Shown: piece by piece, positions 37,571 to 47,519 of the stretch | How the letters are laid out: the number at the start of each line of letters is the position of its first letter | Position numbering within the stretch: position 1 is the stretch's first letter | From: Thermomonas aquatica | GTDB taxonomy: Bacteria; Pseudomonadota; Gammaproteobacteria; Xanthomonadales; Xanthomonadaceae | Length of the DNA: 64,000 nucleotides | Reading direction: 5' to 3' | Assembly (NCBI RefSeq): GCF_006337105.1 | Contig: NZ_CP040871.1 | Coordinates: forward strand, 2,941,998 to 3,005,997 | Notes under the pieces: generated by a model | Databases searched by the model: none | The model's input: the letters and a program-made list of their open reading frames with translations, nothing else | Told to the model about the DNA's origin: nothing | Translations under genes and position numbers: made by a program

Positions 37571-38206
37571 ATGGACACGACCCTCTACTACGCCCCCGGC
37601 GCCGCCAGCCTGCTCGTGCACTGGTTGCTGATCGAACTGGATGTGCCGCACCGGCTGCAGTTGGTCGATACCGCGGCGAAGGCGCAGAAATCGCCGGAGT
37701 ATCTCGCGCTGAACCCGAACGGCGTGGTGCCCACGCTGGTGATCGACGGCAGGCCGCAATACGAAGCCGCGGCGCTGGCATTGATGCTGGCGGAGCGCCA
37801 CCCGGACGATCGCCTGGCGCCGTTGCCGGACGATACGCGGCGTGCCGATTACCTGCAGTGGATGTTCAACCTGGCCAACATGGTGCAGCCGCTGTTCCGC
37901 CAATGGTGGTATCCGGGCGAGCCGGCCGGCGAGGCGAATGCCGATGTCCTGCGCGCGCATTGCGCGCCGCGCATCGAGGCGGAGTGGCAACGCATCGACG
38001 ACCACCTCGCGGCGCATGGCCCGTACCTGCTGGGCGACGAACCGAGCGTCGCCGATTTCTACCTGACCATGCTGATGCGCTGGTCGCGCAACATGCCGAA
38101 GCCGGCCACCGAATGGCCGCAGCTGGCGGCGCTGGCGCAACGCATGAAGGCGCGGCCCTCGTTCAAGCTCCTGTATGAACGCGAAGGGCTGAGCGAATGG
38201 GCCTGA
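37571..38206 (+). CDS. Glutathione S-transferase family protein
   Basis: The product has 211 residues. The N-terminal thioredoxin-like domain (about 1-80) has LYYAPGAASLLVHWLLIELD and the glutathione-binding turn NGVVPTLVIDG near residue 50. The all-helical C-terminal domain contains YLLGDEPSVADFYL near 157, the usual N-capping motif. It probably conjugates or reduces small electrophiles with glutathione; the class is not obvious, with a Ser or Tyr in the first motif as candidate catalytic residue. Confidence 0.9.
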   Translation: MDTTLYYAPGAASLLVHWLLIELDVPHRLQLVDTAAKAQKSPEYLALNPNGVVPTLVIDGRPQYEAAALALMLAERHPDDRLAPLPDDTRRADYLQWMFNLANMVQPLFRQWWYPGEPAGEANADVLRAHCAPRIEAEWQRIDDHLAAHGPYLLGDEPSVADFYLTMLMRWSRNMPKPATEWPQLAALAQRMKARPSFKLLYEREGLSEWA

Positions 38207-38252
38207 GGGCCGCATCGGTTAGGCTTCCGCCACCCATCACGAAGCACCAAGC

Positions 38253-39884
38253 ATGACCCAGACCACGGTGGCCGATCCGAACGCGCGCCTGCCCCGGCAG
38301 ATCCCCTACATCATCGGCAACGAAGCCTGCGAGCGCTTCAGCTTCTACGGGATGCGCAACATTCTGGTGCAGTTCCTGGTCAGCAGCGTGATCCTGGCCT
38401 ACGTGCCGGAGGCCGAACGCCAGGGCGTGGCCAAGGACGTGTTCCACAGCTTTGTGATCGGCGTGTATTTCTTCCCGCTGCTCGGCGGCTGGCTGTCGGA
38501 CCGCTATTTCGGCAAGTACAACACGGTGCTGTGGTTCTCGCTGGTCTACTGCGCGGGCCATGCCTGCCTGGCGCTGTTCGAAGGCAATCGCACCGGCTTC
38601 TACACCGGCCTGTTCCTGATCGCCTTGGGCAGCGGCGGCATCAAGCCCCTGGTGGTGAGTTTCTGCGGCGACCAGTTCACCACCGCCAACAAGCACCTCG
38701 CCAAGATCGTGTTCGACGCGTTCTACTGGACGATCAACTTCGGCAGCTTCTTCGCCTCGCTGCTGATGCCGCTGTTCCTGCGCAACTTCGGGCCGGCGGT
38801 GGCGTTCGGCATTCCCGGCATCCTGATGTTCATCGCCACACTGGTGTTCTGGCTGGGCCGCAAGCAGTACGTGCGGGTGCCGCCGACCCGCGGCGAGGAT
38901 CCGGATTCGTTCTTCAACGTGGCGCGCACCGCACTGACCACGCAGGTCGCGGGGCAGGGCAGGCCGGGACTGTTGGTGGCGGGCACGGGCGTCGTGCTCG
39001 CGGCGGCGATGCTGCTGTGCTGGGCGCTGCATGCGTGGTTCGGGATCAACCTGCCGTTCTGGCCGGAGGATTTCCATTTCGTGATCAGCGCCTGCCTGGC
39101 GCTGGGCGCGCTGATCGCGTTCGGCGGCATCGGCGTGTCGATGCAGCTGGAACGCGCGCGCGGCCGGCATCCGGACGCGGCGGTGGATGGCGTGCGCGCG
39201 GTGCTGCGGATCCTGATCGTGTTCGCGCTGACCACGCCGTTCTGGTCGCTGTTCGACCAGAAGGCCAGCACCTGGGTGATCCAGGGCAAGGACATGATCG
39301 TGCCGCACGAGGCCTGGTGGTGGCCGAGCTGGCTGGTCAAGGAAGCCGGGCAGATGCAGGCGCTGAACCCGCTGCTGATCATGCTGCTGATCCCGTTCAA
39401 CAACCTCGTGCTGTACCCAGCGTTGCGCCGGATCGGCTGGGAGCCGACCGCGCTGCGGCGGATGGGCTTCGGCATCGCCTTCGCCGGCATCGCCTGGGTC
39501 ATCGCCGGCCTGATCCAGCTCAAGATCGACAGCGGTGCGCAGACCTCGCTGGCGTTGCAGACCTGGCCCTACCTGCTGCTGACCTTCGGCGAGGTGCTGG
39601 TGTCCGCCACTGCGCTGGAATTCGCCTACAGCCAGGCCACGCAATCGATGAAGGGCGTGATCATGGCCTTCTGGTACCTGACCAGTACCTTCGGCAGCCT
39701 GTGGGTGCTGCTGACCAACGTCGCCGTGCGCAACGAGGCGGTGACCGCGCGGATCGCCGCCACCGGCTACAGCGAGAACGCGTTCCTGATGTTCTTCTTC
39801 GCGGTCTTCGCCTTCGCCGCGGCCTTGGCATTCGCCGCCTATGCCCGCACCTATCCGATGCAGGACAACTACCGGACCGCCTGA
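38253..39884 (+). CDS. POT/PTR-family proton-dependent oligopeptide transporter
   Basis: The product has 543 residues with 12 or more transmembrane helices. Family signatures include NEACERFSFYGMRNIL near residue 23 (ExxERFxYYG) and the second PTR motif GLFLIALGSGGIKPLVVSFCGDQF near 120. It imports di- and tripeptides with protons across the inner membrane, which fits the many secreted peptidases in this window. The stop is followed 3 bp later by the rhomboid gene, suggesting co-transcription. Confidence 0.95.
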   Translation: MTQTTVADPNARLPRQIPYIIGNEACERFSFYGMRNILVQFLVSSVILAYVPEAERQGVAKDVFHSFVIGVYFFPLLGGWLSDRYFGKYNTVLWFSLVYCAGHACLALFEGNRTGFYTGLFLIALGSGGIKPLVVSFCGDQFTTANKHLAKIVFDAFYWTINFGSFFASLLMPLFLRNFGPAVAFGIPGILMFIATLVFWLGRKQYVRVPPTRGEDPDSFFNVARTALTTQVAGQGRPGLLVAGTGVVLAAAMLLCWALHAWFGINLPFWPEDFHFVISACLALGALIAFGGIGVSMQLERARGRHPDAAVDGVRAVLRILIVFALTTPFWSLFDQKASTWVIQGKDMIVPHEAWWWPSWLVKEAGQMQALNPLLIMLLIPFNNLVLYPALRRIGWEPTALRRMGFGIAFAGIAWVIAGLIQLKIDSGAQTSLALQTWPYLLLTFGEVLVSATALEFAYSQATQSMKGVIMAFWYLTSTFGSLWVLLTNVAVRNEAVTARIAATGYSENAFLMFFFAVFAFAAALAFAAYARTYPMQDNYRTA

Positions 39885-39887
39885 CGC

Positions 39888-40508
39888 ATGACCTTCTCGC
39901 TGACCATCGTGATCGTCGCCATCACCGTGCTGGTGTCGTGGCGCGCCTTCAACGACCGCGCCCTGCTGGAGCGGTTGATCCTGTGGCCGCCGGCGGTGGA
40001 ACGGCGCAAGCAATACGACCGCCTGCTCACCCACGGGTTCATCCACGCCGACTGGATGCACCTGGCGTTCAACATGATCACCCTGTGGTCGTTCGGCACG
40101 GCGGTGGAGCGGGTGTTCTCGGGGTGGATCACCCCGATCGGCTATGTGCTGTTCTACCTATCGGCGATCGTGGTGGCGATCCTGCCGACCTACCTTCGCC
40201 ATCGCAGGGACGCGAACTACCGCAGCCTGGGCGCCTCCGGCGGGGTCTCCGCGGTGCTGTTCGCGTTCATCCTGTTCGATCCGTGGTCGAAGCTGGTCAT
40301 CTTCCCGATCCCGGTGCCGATCCCCGCATTCCTGTTCGCCTTGCTGTACGTCGGTTACAGCATCTGGATGGACCGCCGTGGCGGCGACAACGTCAACCAC
40401 AGCGCGCACCTGTGGGGCGCGGCCTACGGCGTGCTGTTCACGCTGCTGATGGAACCGCGGGTTTTCGGCCACTTCACGCAAAGCTTGTTCCACTCGGGAT
40501 CCCCATGA
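39888..40508 (+). CDS. Rhomboid-family intramembrane serine protease
   Basis: The product has 206 residues with about six transmembrane helices. Motifs are HADWMHLAFNMITLW near residue 48 (HxxxxHxxxN), the nucleophile loop GASGGVSAVLF near 112, and the catalytic His in NHSAHLWGAAYG near 170. It cleaves membrane proteins within the bilayer; substrates are unknown. It lies 3 bp after the peptide transporter gene and is followed closely by a GNAT gene. Confidence 0.95.
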   Translation: MTFSLTIVIVAITVLVSWRAFNDRALLERLILWPPAVERRKQYDRLLTHGFIHADWMHLAFNMITLWSFGTAVERVFSGWITPIGYVLFYLSAIVVAILPTYLRHRRDANYRSLGASGGVSAVLFAFILFDPWSKLVIFPIPVPIPAFLFALLYVGYSIWMDRRGGDNVNHSAHLWGAAYGVLFTLLMEPRVFGHFTQSLFHSGSP

Positions 40509-40522
40509 CCCAGGAGACCGCC

Positions 40523-40795
40523 ATGTCCGAGATCCGCCATGACGCGGCCCATCACCGCTTCGTCACCGAGGTGGACGGCCACCTCGCCTACGTGGAATAC
40601 GTGCCGGGCGACAACGCCATCGCCATCACCCATACCATCGTCCCGGCCGCGATCGGTGGCCGCGGCATCGCCGGGAACCTGGTGCGCGCGGCCCTGCTGC
40701 ACGCCCGCAACGAGGGGCTGAAGGTCGAGCCGCTGTGCTCCTACGCGGACGCGTGGATGCGCCGCCATCCGGAATTCGACGCCTTGCGCGCCTGA
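40523..40795 (+). CDS. YjdJ-type small GNAT N-acetyltransferase-like protein
   Basis: The product has about 90 residues. VPAAIGGRGIAGNLVRAALLHARNEGLKVEPLCSYADAWMRRHPEF matches the minimal GNAT (Gcn5-like) family, with the acetyl-CoA loop GGRGIAG. ATG 40523 is preferred because AGGAG lies 6 bp upstream; an in-frame ATG at 40505 overlapping the rhomboid stop (ATGA) would add six residues. The substrate is unknown. Confidence 0.85.
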   Translation: MSEIRHDAAHHRFVTEVDGHLAYVEYVPGDNAIAITHTIVPAAIGGRGIAGNLVRAALLHARNEGLKVEPLCSYADAWMRRHPEFDALRA

Positions 40796-40815
40796 TCCCG
40801 CCCCCCCCGGGCGCG

Positions 40816-40821
40816 TAGAAT
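40816..40821 (+). promoter_or_regulatory. Candidate -10 element (TAGAAT) for rluF, very close to the start codon
   Basis: TAGAAT ends 8 bp before the rluF ATG. If it is used, transcription would begin at or next to the A of ATG, giving a leaderless mRNA; no ribosome site is present. Confidence 0.4.
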
Positions 40822-40829
40822 GCGCGCCC

Positions 40830-41543
40830 ATGCGCCTGAACCGACACATCGCCGATAGCGGCTTCTGCTCCCGCCGCGAGGCCGACCGCCTGATCGCGGA
40901 GGGCCGGGTGACCGTGAACGGCATCCGCGCCCGCATCGGCGCCGAACTGGGCGAGGGCGACGAGGTCCGCGTCGACGGCAATGCACTGGCGGTGCGGACG
41001 GCGGCCAAGGGCCAGCGCCGGCACGTGTACATCGCGCTGAACAAGCCGGTGGGGATCACCTCCACCACCGATTCCGCGGTGAAGGGCAACATCGTCGATT
41101 TCGTCGACCACCAGCAGCGGATCTTCCCGGTCGGCCGGCTGGACAAGGATTCGGAAGGGCTGATCCTGCTGACCAGCAACGGCGACATCGTCAACCGCAT
41201 CCTGCGCGCCGAGAACAAGCTGGAGAAGGAATACCTGGTCGCGGTGAACCACCCGGTGACCCCGGAATTCCTGCGCGGGATGAGCCGCGGGGTGCCGGTC
41301 CACGGCCAGCTCACCTTGCCGTGCAAGACCGGCAAGCTGGGCAGCCAGGGGTTCCGGATCGTGCTGACCCAGGGCCTGAACCGGCAGATCCGGCTGATGG
41401 CGGCCCATTTCGGCTTCCGGGTGAAGCAGCTGCTGCGGGTGCGGATCGGCAACGTCAAGCTCGGCCGCCTCAAGCCCGGCCAGTGGCGCAACCTGACCGA
41501 CGCCGAGCTGCGCGGCCTGCTGCCGGAGCAGGCGGACTGGTAG
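40830..41543 (+). CDS. rluF: 23S rRNA pseudouridine(2604) synthase
   Basis: The product has 237 residues: an N-terminal S4 RNA-binding domain (RLNRHIADSGFCSRREADRLIAEGRVTVNG) and an RsuA/RluB-type synthase domain with catalytic Asp in VGRLDKDSEGLILLT near residue 106 and NRQIRLMAAHFGFRV near 185. RluF modifies U2604 of 23S rRNA (E. coli numbering). RluB or RsuA are alternatives within the same family, but the SCYCSRREAD-like start and short C-terminus fit RluF best. Confidence 0.9.
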   Translation: MRLNRHIADSGFCSRREADRLIAEGRVTVNGIRARIGAELGEGDEVRVDGNALAVRTAAKGQRRHVYIALNKPVGITSTTDSAVKGNIVDFVDHQQRIFPVGRLDKDSEGLILLTSNGDIVNRILRAENKLEKEYLVAVNHPVTPEFLRGMSRGVPVHGQLTLPCKTGKLGSQGFRIVLTQGLNRQIRLMAAHFGFRVKQLLRVRIGNVKLGRLKPGQWRNLTDAELRGLLPEQADW

Positions 41544-41557
41544 GCCGGTTGCAGCCG
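41540..41557. repeat. GTAG-headed hairpin at the rluF stop codon
   Basis: GTAG overlaps the TAG stop and is followed by GCCGG-TTGCAG-CCGGC, a 5-bp stem. The layout resembles GTAG-type REP elements of Stenotrophomonas, but only one copy is visible here, so it may simply be a small terminator. Confidence 0.3.
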
Positions 41558-41614
41558 GCTCCGGGGCGGCGAAAAATAATTGCCACCCATTCACAAATGT
41601 CCAGAAAAGTGCGG

Positions 41615-41775
41615 TATGGTGCGCCCACTGTTTCAAGCGGGATCACGGTACATCGTGACCCGATGCGGTAGATCCATGTGATCCGCTACATCGTGTGCGT
41701 TACCCCTTGCTCGACAGTCGCGGTGCGTTTCGGCGGACCGTGTCACCATTTCAAACTGTTCTAGGAGTAACAAAC
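41615..41775 (+). promoter_or_regulatory. Promoter and long structured 5' leader of the cold-shock gene
   Basis: TATGGT at 41615-41620 is a candidate -10, giving a leader of about 150 nt. The leader contains TCACG-GTACAT-CGTGA (41643-41658), then CGATG/CATCG arms (41661-41665 and 41689-41693) around a GATC/GATC stem. TACATCGTG occurs directly repeated at 41649 and 41687. CTAGGAG lies 9 bp before the ATG. Long leaders that refold in the cold are known for cspA-type mRNAs; that behaviour is inferred here. Confidence 0.55.
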
Positions 41776-41985
41776 ATGTCGGATCGTCAGACCGGTACCG
41801 TCAAGTGGTTCAACGACGCCAAGGGCTTCGGCTTCATCACCCCGGAAAGCGGCCCGGACGTCTTCGTCCACTTCCGCTCGATCCAGGGCACCGGCTTCAA
41901 GTCCCTGCAGGAAGGCCAGAAGGTCTCCTTCAAGGTCGTGCAGGGCCAGAAGGGCCTGCAGGCCGACGAAGTGCAGGCGATGTAA
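41776..41985 (+). CDS. Cold-shock (CspA-family) RNA-binding protein
   Basis: The 69-residue OB-fold protein has RNP1 KGFGFITPE (residues 16-24) and RNP2 VFVHF (about 30-34), with [15 protein letters not shown] as the usual start. It binds single-stranded RNA or DNA and relieves RNA structure, often at low temperature or in growth transitions. It has a strong ribosome site, long leader and own terminator, so it is monocistronic. Confidence 0.96.
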   Translation: MSDRQTGTVKWFNDAKGFGFITPESGPDVFVHFRSIQGTGFKSLQEGQKVSFKVVQGQKGLQADEVQAM

Positions 41986-42009
41986 TTCGCCTGGCGCTCG
42001 CGCCAAGAA

Positions 42010-42036
42010 AGCCCGGCTCCGGCCGGGCTTTTTCTT
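42010..42036 (+). terminator. Rho-independent terminator after the cold-shock gene
   Basis: AGCCCGGC-TCCG-GCCGGGCT is an 8-bp perfect stem followed by TTTTCTTT. Confidence 0.93.
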
Positions 42037-42139
42037 TACGGCGATGCAGGACGGGGCCGGCTTCTCACGTGTCCTTCAACGTCCTCTGGCTAGCCTGAAT
42101 CGCGTAATCGTTCTCGAAATCACCGGTTTCCCCTTGCAC

Positions 42140-42946
42140 ATGCGCTCCCCCCGCATCGCCCAGATCCTCGTCCTCGCGTCTTGCACCCTGCTCGCAGCCT
42201 GCGATCGCGCGCCTGCGCCGACCGCGGATGCACAGTCCCCCGCCGCGGTTCCGGCCAGCGTGGCCCTGCAGGACGTGGTGGAAACCCGGCCGGATTACAT
42301 CGTCGGCATCAGCTACCCGAAATCCGCCAGCAACCATCCCGCGCTGGCGCAGGCCTTGAAGGCCTATGCCGATGCCGCGCGCGCCGACTTGATGAAGGCC
42401 GTGGCAGGCCTGAAAGGGCAGAAACCCACCGCACCCTACGACCTCAGCCTGCAGTTCACCGGCCTGGTCGATACCCCGCAAGTGGTGGCGGTGGCGGCGG
42501 ATGGCAGCAGCTATACCGGCGGCGCCCACGGCAATCCGCTGGTGGCGCGTTTCGTCTGGTTGCCGCAGCGGCAGGAGATGCTGCAGGCCGACCGTTTGAT
42601 CGTCGATGCCGCCGGCTGGCAGGCCATTTCCGACGCCAGCCGCGAGCAGCTGATGACCGCGTTGTCGCAGCGCCTGGATGCGGACGAAGTGGAAGGCGCC
42701 GATCGCGCCGAGCAGCTGAAGACCGGCAGTCGCATGATCGACGACGGTACCAAGCCGGCGCCGGCGAATTTCGCCCAGTTCGAGCCGGTGATGAATGCCG
42801 AAGGGCAGATCCGCGCGATCCGCTTCGTGTTCCCGCCGTACCAGGTCGCGCCGTACGTCGAAGGCACGCGCACCGTGGAAATTCCGGCGCGGGCGCTGCT
42901 GCCGCACGTGGCCGCCGATTATCGCAAGCTGTTCCAGGGCGGCTGA
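42140..42946 (+). CDS. DUF3298-like (RsiV/PdaC-type) lipoprotein
   Basis: The product has 268 residues. A lipoprotein signal ([21 protein letters not shown], lipobox LAAC) is followed by a DUF4163/DUF3298 pattern: [10 protein letters not shown] near residue 55, [38 protein letters not shown] near 110, and [29 protein letters not shown] near the end. These domains occur in peptidoglycan deacetylases and the RsiV anti-sigma factor; here no catalytic domain is attached. The role in the envelope is unknown. Confidence 0.82.
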   Translation: MRSPRIAQILVLASCTLLAACDRAPAPTADAQSPAAVPASVALQDVVETRPDYIVGISYPKSASNHPALAQALKAYADAARADLMKAVAGLKGQKPTAPYDLSLQFTGLVDTPQVVAVAADGSSYTGGAHGNPLVARFVWLPQRQEMLQADRLIVDAAGWQAISDASREQLMTALSQRLDADEVEGADRAEQLKTGSRMIDDGTKPAPANFAQFEPVMNAEGQIRAIRFVFPPYQVAPYVEGTRTVEIPARALLPHVAADYRKLFQGG

Positions 42947-43077
42947 TCCCGCACTGGCGCGGCTGCGTCGCAGTTCCTGAGACGCGCCGCCGGCAGCATG
43001 GCGCGATGCACGGCAGCGCCCAGATCCGGCTCGATTTCGATCGCCAGCGCGTTCATTCGCCGCAGCCCGACGCGGCG

Positions 43078-43083
43078 GATAAT
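43078..43083 (+). promoter_or_regulatory. Candidate -10 element (GATAAT) for lhr, very close to the start codon
   Basis: GATAAT ends 6 bp before the lhr ATG at 43090, again implying a leaderless transcript if used. No ribosome site precedes the ATG. Confidence 0.35.
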
Positions 43084-43089
43084 CCGCGC

Positions 43090-46000
43090 ATGTCCGCGCA
43101 CCCGGCGCTCGTTGTCTTCCATCCCGCCGTCGCCGCGTGGTTCGCGCGCAGTTTCCCCGCGCCGACCGACGCGCAGATCGCGGCTTGGCCTGCGATTGCT
43201 TCCGGTCGAGACACTTTGGTGGCCGCACCGACGGGCTCGGGCAAGACCCTCACCGCATTCCTGACCGCCATCGACGCATTGGTCCGCGAAGGCCTGTCGT
43301 GCGGCCTGCCGGATGCGACGCTGGTGCTCTACGTCTCGCCGCTGAAGGCGCTGTCCAACGACATCCACGTCAACCTCGATGCGCCGCTGGCCGGCATCCG
43401 CGGGGAACTCGCCGCGCAGGCGCTGCCCGATGTCGCCATCCGCACCGCGGTGCGCACCGGCGATACCCCGCAGTCCGAACGCGCGGCCCTGCGCAAGCGC
43501 CCGCCGCACATCCTGGTGACCACGCCGGAATCGCTGTACGTGTTGCTCGGCTCCGAATCCGGGCGGGCGATGCTGGCGGGCGTGCGCACGGTGATCGTCG
43601 ACGAAATCCACGCGCTGGTGCAGAACAAGCGCGGCAGCCACCTGTCGCTGTCGCTGGAGCGGCTGGACGCGTTGACCGGCAAGCGCGCGACGCGGGTGGG
43701 CCTGTCGGCGACGCAGAAGCCGATCGAGGCGGTGGCGAAGTTCCTGGTCGGGAAAAGGGGGTCAGAGTCGGTTTTCGAAACGAAAACCGACTCTGACCCC
43801 CTTTTCCCGGTCATCGTCGATATCGGCCACGTGCGCAAGCGCGACTTGGCGCTGGAACTGCCGCCGGTGCCGCTGGACGCGGTGATGTCGAATGCGCAGT
43901 GGGAGCTGGTGTACGCACGCATCGCCGAGCTCGTCGACCAGCACGCGACCACGCTGGTGTTCGTCAACACCCGGCGCATGGCCGAGCGCACCGCGCGCCA
44001 CCTCGGCGAGCTGCTGGGCAAGGAACACGTCGCCGCGCACCACGGCTCGCTGGCCAAGGAGCTGCGGCTGGATGCCGAGCAGAAGCTCAAGCGCGGCGAA
44101 CTGAAGGTGCTGGTCGCCACCGCCTCGCTGGAGCTCGGCATCGATATCGGCGACGTGGATCTCGTGTGCCAGATCGGTTCGCCGCGCAGCATCGCCGCGT
44201 TCCTGCAGCGCGTGGGCCGTTCCGGCCACCACGTCGGCGGCGTGCCGAAGGGGCGCCTGTTCCCGAGTTCGCGCGACGAACTGATGGAATGCGCGGCGCT
44301 GCTGGACAGCGTGCGGCGCGGCGAACTCGACGCCTTGATCATGCCGCCGGCGCCGCTGGACGTGTTGTCGCAGCAATTGGTGGCCGAAGTCGCCTGCCGC
44401 GAATGGGACGAGGATGCGCTGTTCGCGCTGGTGCGGCGCGCATGGCCGTACGCTTCGCTTCCACGCAAGGCCTTCGACGAGGTGGTGCGGATGCTGGCCG
44501 ACGGCTTCAGCACCCGCTATGGCCAGCGCGCCAGCTACCTGCATCGCGACGCGGTGCACCGCAAGCTGCGCGGGCGCAAGGGCGCCCGGCTGACCGCGAC
44601 GCAATCGGGCGGCACCATCCCCGATGTCGGCGATTACACCGTGCTGCTGGAGCCGCAGGCGATCACGATCGGTACGGTCAACGAAGACTTCGCCATCGAG
44701 AGCATCGCCGGCGACGTGTTCCAGCTCGGCAATGCCAGCTATCGCATCCTGCGCGTCGAATCCGGCCGCCTGCGCGTGCAGGATGCCGAAGGCGCGCCGC
44801 CGAGCATCCCGTTCTGGCTGGGCGAGGCGCCGGGCCGCAGCATCGAGTTATCCGCCAGCGTGTCGCGCCTGCGCGAGGCGATGCAGGCGACGCTGGAGCA
44901 GGGCGGCGAGGCCGCGTTGCAGCACTGGCTGCGCGCCGAGCTGCAGCTGGACGAATCCGCCGCGCGCCAGGTCGCCGAATACGCGGCGGCGCAGTTCGCC
45001 GGCTTCGGCATGCTGCCCTCGCAGTCGCGGATCGCGCTGGAGCGCTTCTTCGACGAATCCGGCGGCACCCAGCTGATCATCCATTCGCCTTATGGCAGCC
45101 GCATCAACAAGGCCTGGGGCTTGGCGCTGCGCAAGCGCTTCTGCCGCAAGTTCAATTTCGAACTGCAGGCGGCGGCGACCGAGGACGCCATCGTGCTGTC
45201 GCTGTCGACCAGCCATTCGTTCCCGCTGATCGAGGTGATGAGTTACCTGCACTCGTCCAGCGCCGAACAGGTGCTGGTGCAGGCGCTGCTGGACGCGCCG
45301 CTGTTCCCCGCGCGCTTCCGCTGGAACGCGACCAATGCGCTGGCGCTGCCGCGCTTCAGCGGCGGCAAGAAGGTCGCGCCGCAGCTGCAGCGGATGAAGT
45401 CCGAGGACCTGATGGCGACGGTGTTCCCGGACCAGGTGGCGTGCCTGGAGAACATCGTCGGCGAGCGCGAGGTGCCGGATCACCCGCTGGTCGCGCAGAC
45501 GTTGCAGGACTGCCTGCACGAGGCGATGGACGTGGACGGCTGGCTGGCGCTGCTGCGCGCGCTGGAGGCGGGCGAGGTGCAGGTCACCGCGCGCGACCTG
45601 ACCGGCCCGTCGCCGTTCGCCGCGGAAGTGCTGGGCGCGCGGCCGTATGCCTTCCTAGACGATGCGCCGCTGGAGGAACGCCGTACCCGCGCGGTGCAGA
45701 CGCGCGGCCTGGGCGTTGCCGCGCAGGCGCAGGACCTGGGCAGGCTGGACATGGCCGCCATCGAGGGCGCGCGCGAGGATGCCTGGCCGCAGCCGGCCGA
45801 TGCCGACGGCATGCACGAGGCGCTGATGCAGCTCGGTGCCGCCAGCGTGGGCGAGGCCGATGCAAGCGGCTGGTCCGGGTGGCTGGACATGCTGGCATCG
45901 GCACGACGCGCAAGCTGCTTGACCCTCGGCGATGCAGGGCTCTGGACCACCGCCGAACGCTTGCCGCAGGTGCTGGCGCTGCATCCGCAGGCCAGCTTGC

Positions 46001-47457
46001 ATCCAGTGATCGAGGCTCCGGCCGACTACGCGCAGTCGTGGACGCGCGAGGACGCGCTGCGCGAGCTGGTGCGTGGCCGCCTCGGCGGCATGGCGGTGAC
46101 CACCGCCGCGGGCATCGCCGATGCGCTGGCGTTGGCACGCGGCGACGTGGAGTTCGCGCTGCTCGCGCTGGAGCAGGAAGGCTACGTGATGCGTGGGCGC
46201 TTCACCCCCGGCGCGGCGGACGACGAGTGGTGCGAACGCCACCTGCTGGCGCGCATCCACCGCAATACGCTGGGCCGGCTGCGGCGCGAGATCGAGCCGG
46301 TCGACGTGCGCGATTACGTGCGCTTCCTGTGCGACTGGCAGCGCCTGTCGCCGGCCACGCGCGTACAGGGCCCGGAAGCGCTGGTCGGCGTGCTGGCGCA
46401 GCTGGAGGGATACGAAGCCGCGGCCGGCGCCTGGGAAAGCGAACTGCTGCCGGCGCGGGTCAAGGACTATTCCATCGCCTGGCTGGACGACCTGTGCACC
46501 GCCGGGCGCATCGCCTGGACGCGGCTGCGCGCCGGTGGCGAATCGCTGGTGCGCGCGGCGCCGATCGTGCTGTTGCCACGCCGCGAATTGTCGCTGTGGT
46601 CGCGTTTGGCGGCGAATCAAACCGGTGAAGACACGCCGTTGTCCTCGCGCGCGCAGAAGGTCGCCGATTGCCTGCGCGAGCAGGGTGCGCTGTTCTTCGA
46701 CGAACTGGCGGATGCCGCGCGCCTGCTTGAGACCGAGTTGGAGGATGCGCTGGCCGAGCTGGTCGCGCGCGGGCGCGCGGGTTGCGACAGTTTCACCGGC
46801 CTGCGCGCCTTGCTGCTGCCGGCGTCGAAGCGCCCCGCGAGCTACGCGCGCAGCGGCCGTCGTGCCTCGCTGACCGGGATCGCCGATGCGGGACGCTGGA
46901 GCCTGGTCCGCAAGCCGGCGGTGGAGGCCGGCGCCGATTCCGCCGGCATCGAGCACGTCGCCCGCGTGCTGCTGCGCCGCTACGGCGTGGTCTGCTGGCG
47001 GCTGCTGGAACGCGAGGCGCCCTGGTTGCCGCCGTGGCGCGAGTTGCTGCGCGAATACCAGCGGCTGGAAGCGCGCGGCGAGATCCGCGGCGGGCGTTTC
47101 CTCAGCGGCGTGGTCGGCCAGCAGTTCGCCTTGCCGGAAGCGGTGGCGGCGCTGCGCAGCGTGCGCAAGCGCGCGCACGATGGCGCGATGATCGCGGTGT
47201 CCGCCAGCGATCCGCTCAACCTGCTCGGCGGCATCGTCGCCGGCGACAAGGTGCCGCGCCAGCCCGGCGCCCGCCTGCTGTGGCGCGACGGCCTGCCGGT
47301 GGCGACGTTGGTGGCCGGTGAATTCAGGCCGCTGCCCGGCCTGGATCCGCGCGATGAACATGCGGCGAAGCTCGCCCTGCTGCGCGATCCCGGCGCGTTG
47401 CCTGCAGAGGCCCCGGGATCGCGGCCGCAGGCCGACCCGCTGGGCCTGCATCGCTGA
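43090..47457 (+). CDS. lhr: Lhr family ATP-dependent DNA helicase (long form)
   Basis: The product has 1455 residues. The N-terminal superfamily 2 helicase core has Walker A APTGSGKT near residue 45, [13 protein letters not shown] near 170, GLSATQKP near 205, [18 protein letters not shown] near 290 and QRVGRSGHH near 377. The Lhr-specific winged-helix and beta-barrel domains follow, then the large C-terminal Lhr-CTD. Lhr unwinds DNA and RNA-DNA hybrids and is linked to repair. Residues 220-240 are encoded by an inserted perfect palindrome (43749-43809) yet the frame is intact, so a full protein with an altered linker between the two RecA lobes is expected. Confidence 0.95.
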   Translation: MSAHPALVVFHPAVAAWFARSFPAPTDAQIAAWPAIASGRDTLVAAPTGSGKTLTAFLTAIDALVREGLSCGLPDATLVLYVSPLKALSNDIHVNLDAPLAGIRGELAAQALPDVAIRTAVRTGDTPQSERAALRKRPPHILVTTPESLYVLLGSESGRAMLAGVRTVIVDEIHALVQNKRGSHLSLSLERLDALTGKRATRVGLSATQKPIEAVAKFLVGKRGSESVFETKTDSDPLFPVIVDIGHVRKRDLALELPPVPLDAVMSNAQWELVYARIAELVDQHATTLVFVNTRRMAERTARHLGELLGKEHVAAHHGSLAKELRLDAEQKLKRGELKVLVATASLELGIDIGDVDLVCQIGSPRSIAAFLQRVGRSGHHVGGVPKGRLFPSSRDELMECAALLDSVRRGELDALIMPPAPLDVLSQQLVAEVACREWDEDALFALVRRAWPYASLPRKAFDEVVRMLADGFSTRYGQRASYLHRDAVHRKLRGRKGARLTATQSGGTIPDVGDYTVLLEPQAITIGTVNEDFAIESIAGDVFQLGNASYRILRVESGRLRVQDAEGAPPSIPFWLGEAPGRSIELSASVSRLREAMQATLEQGGEAALQHWLRAELQLDESAARQVAEYAAAQFAGFGMLPSQSRIALERFFDESGGTQLIIHSPYGSRINKAWGLALRKRFCRKFNFELQAAATEDAIVLSLSTSHSFPLIEVMSYLHSSSAEQVLVQALLDAPLFPARFRWNATNALALPRFSGGKKVAPQLQRMKSEDLMATVFPDQVACLENIVGEREVPDHPLVAQTLQDCLHEAMDVDGWLALLRALEAGEVQVTARDLTGPSPFAAEVLGARPYAFLDDAPLEERRTRAVQTRGLGVAAQAQDLGRLDMAAIEGAREDAWPQPADADGMHEALMQLGAASVGEADASGWSGWLDMLASARRASCLTLGDAGLWTTAERLPQVLALHPQASLHPVIEAPADYAQSWTREDALRELVRGRLGGMAVTTAAGIADALALARGDVEFALLALEQEGYVMRGRFTPGAADDEWCERHLLARIHRNTLGRLRREIEPVDVRDYVRFLCDWQRLSPATRVQGPEALVGVLAQLEGYEAAAGAWESELLPARVKDYSIAWLDDLCTAGRIAWTRLRAGGESLVRAAPIVLLPRRELSLWSRLAANQTGEDTPLSSRAQKVADCLREQGALFFDELADAARLLETELEDALAELVARGRAGCDSFTGLRALLLPASKRPASYARSGRRASLTGIADAGRWSLVRKPAVEAGADSAGIEHVARVLLRRYGVVCWRLLEREAPWLPPWRELLREYQRLEARGEIRGGRFLSGVVGQQFALPEAVAALRSVRKRAHDGAMIAVSASDPLNLLGGIVAGDKVPRQPGARLLWRDGLPVATLVAGEFRPLPGLDPRDEHAAKLALLRDPGALPAEAPGSRPQADPLGLHR
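43749..43809. repeat. Perfect 29-bp inverted repeat inserted in the lhr coding sequence
   Basis: Arms 43749-43777 and 43781-43809 are exact reverse complements with loop AAA. Each arm contains GGGGGTCAGAGTCGG or its complement. The outer ends are CGGGAAAAGG and CCTTTTCCCG. The element is read through in frame as [20 protein letters not shown]. It resembles small dispersed palindromes (REP- or MITE-like, with a GGGTCAGAGT core) known in proteobacteria; no second copy is seen in this window. Confidence 0.95.
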
Positions 47458-47470
47458 TCCGCCGCAGATA

Positions 47471-47500
47471 CGAAAACGCCGCCCGCAGGCGGCGTTTTCG
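47471..47500. terminator. Bidirectional terminator between lhr and the M3 peptidase gene
   Basis: CGAAAACGCCGCC-CGCA-GGCGGCGTTTTCG is a perfect 13-bp stem, with T-rich arms for both directions, located between two convergent genes. Confidence 0.93.
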
Positions 47501-47519
47501 TCGGTGCATCGAGCGATGC

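Noticed and set aside
40799-40810. Run of C residues before rluF as a phase-variable tract
   Set aside because: The tract is intergenic, only about nine bases, and upstream of the -10 candidate. There is no evidence of variation.
43762-44604. A minus-strand frame containing the palindrome
   Set aside because: It is antisense to lhr, and the helicase motifs on the plus strand are intact on both sides of the palindrome.
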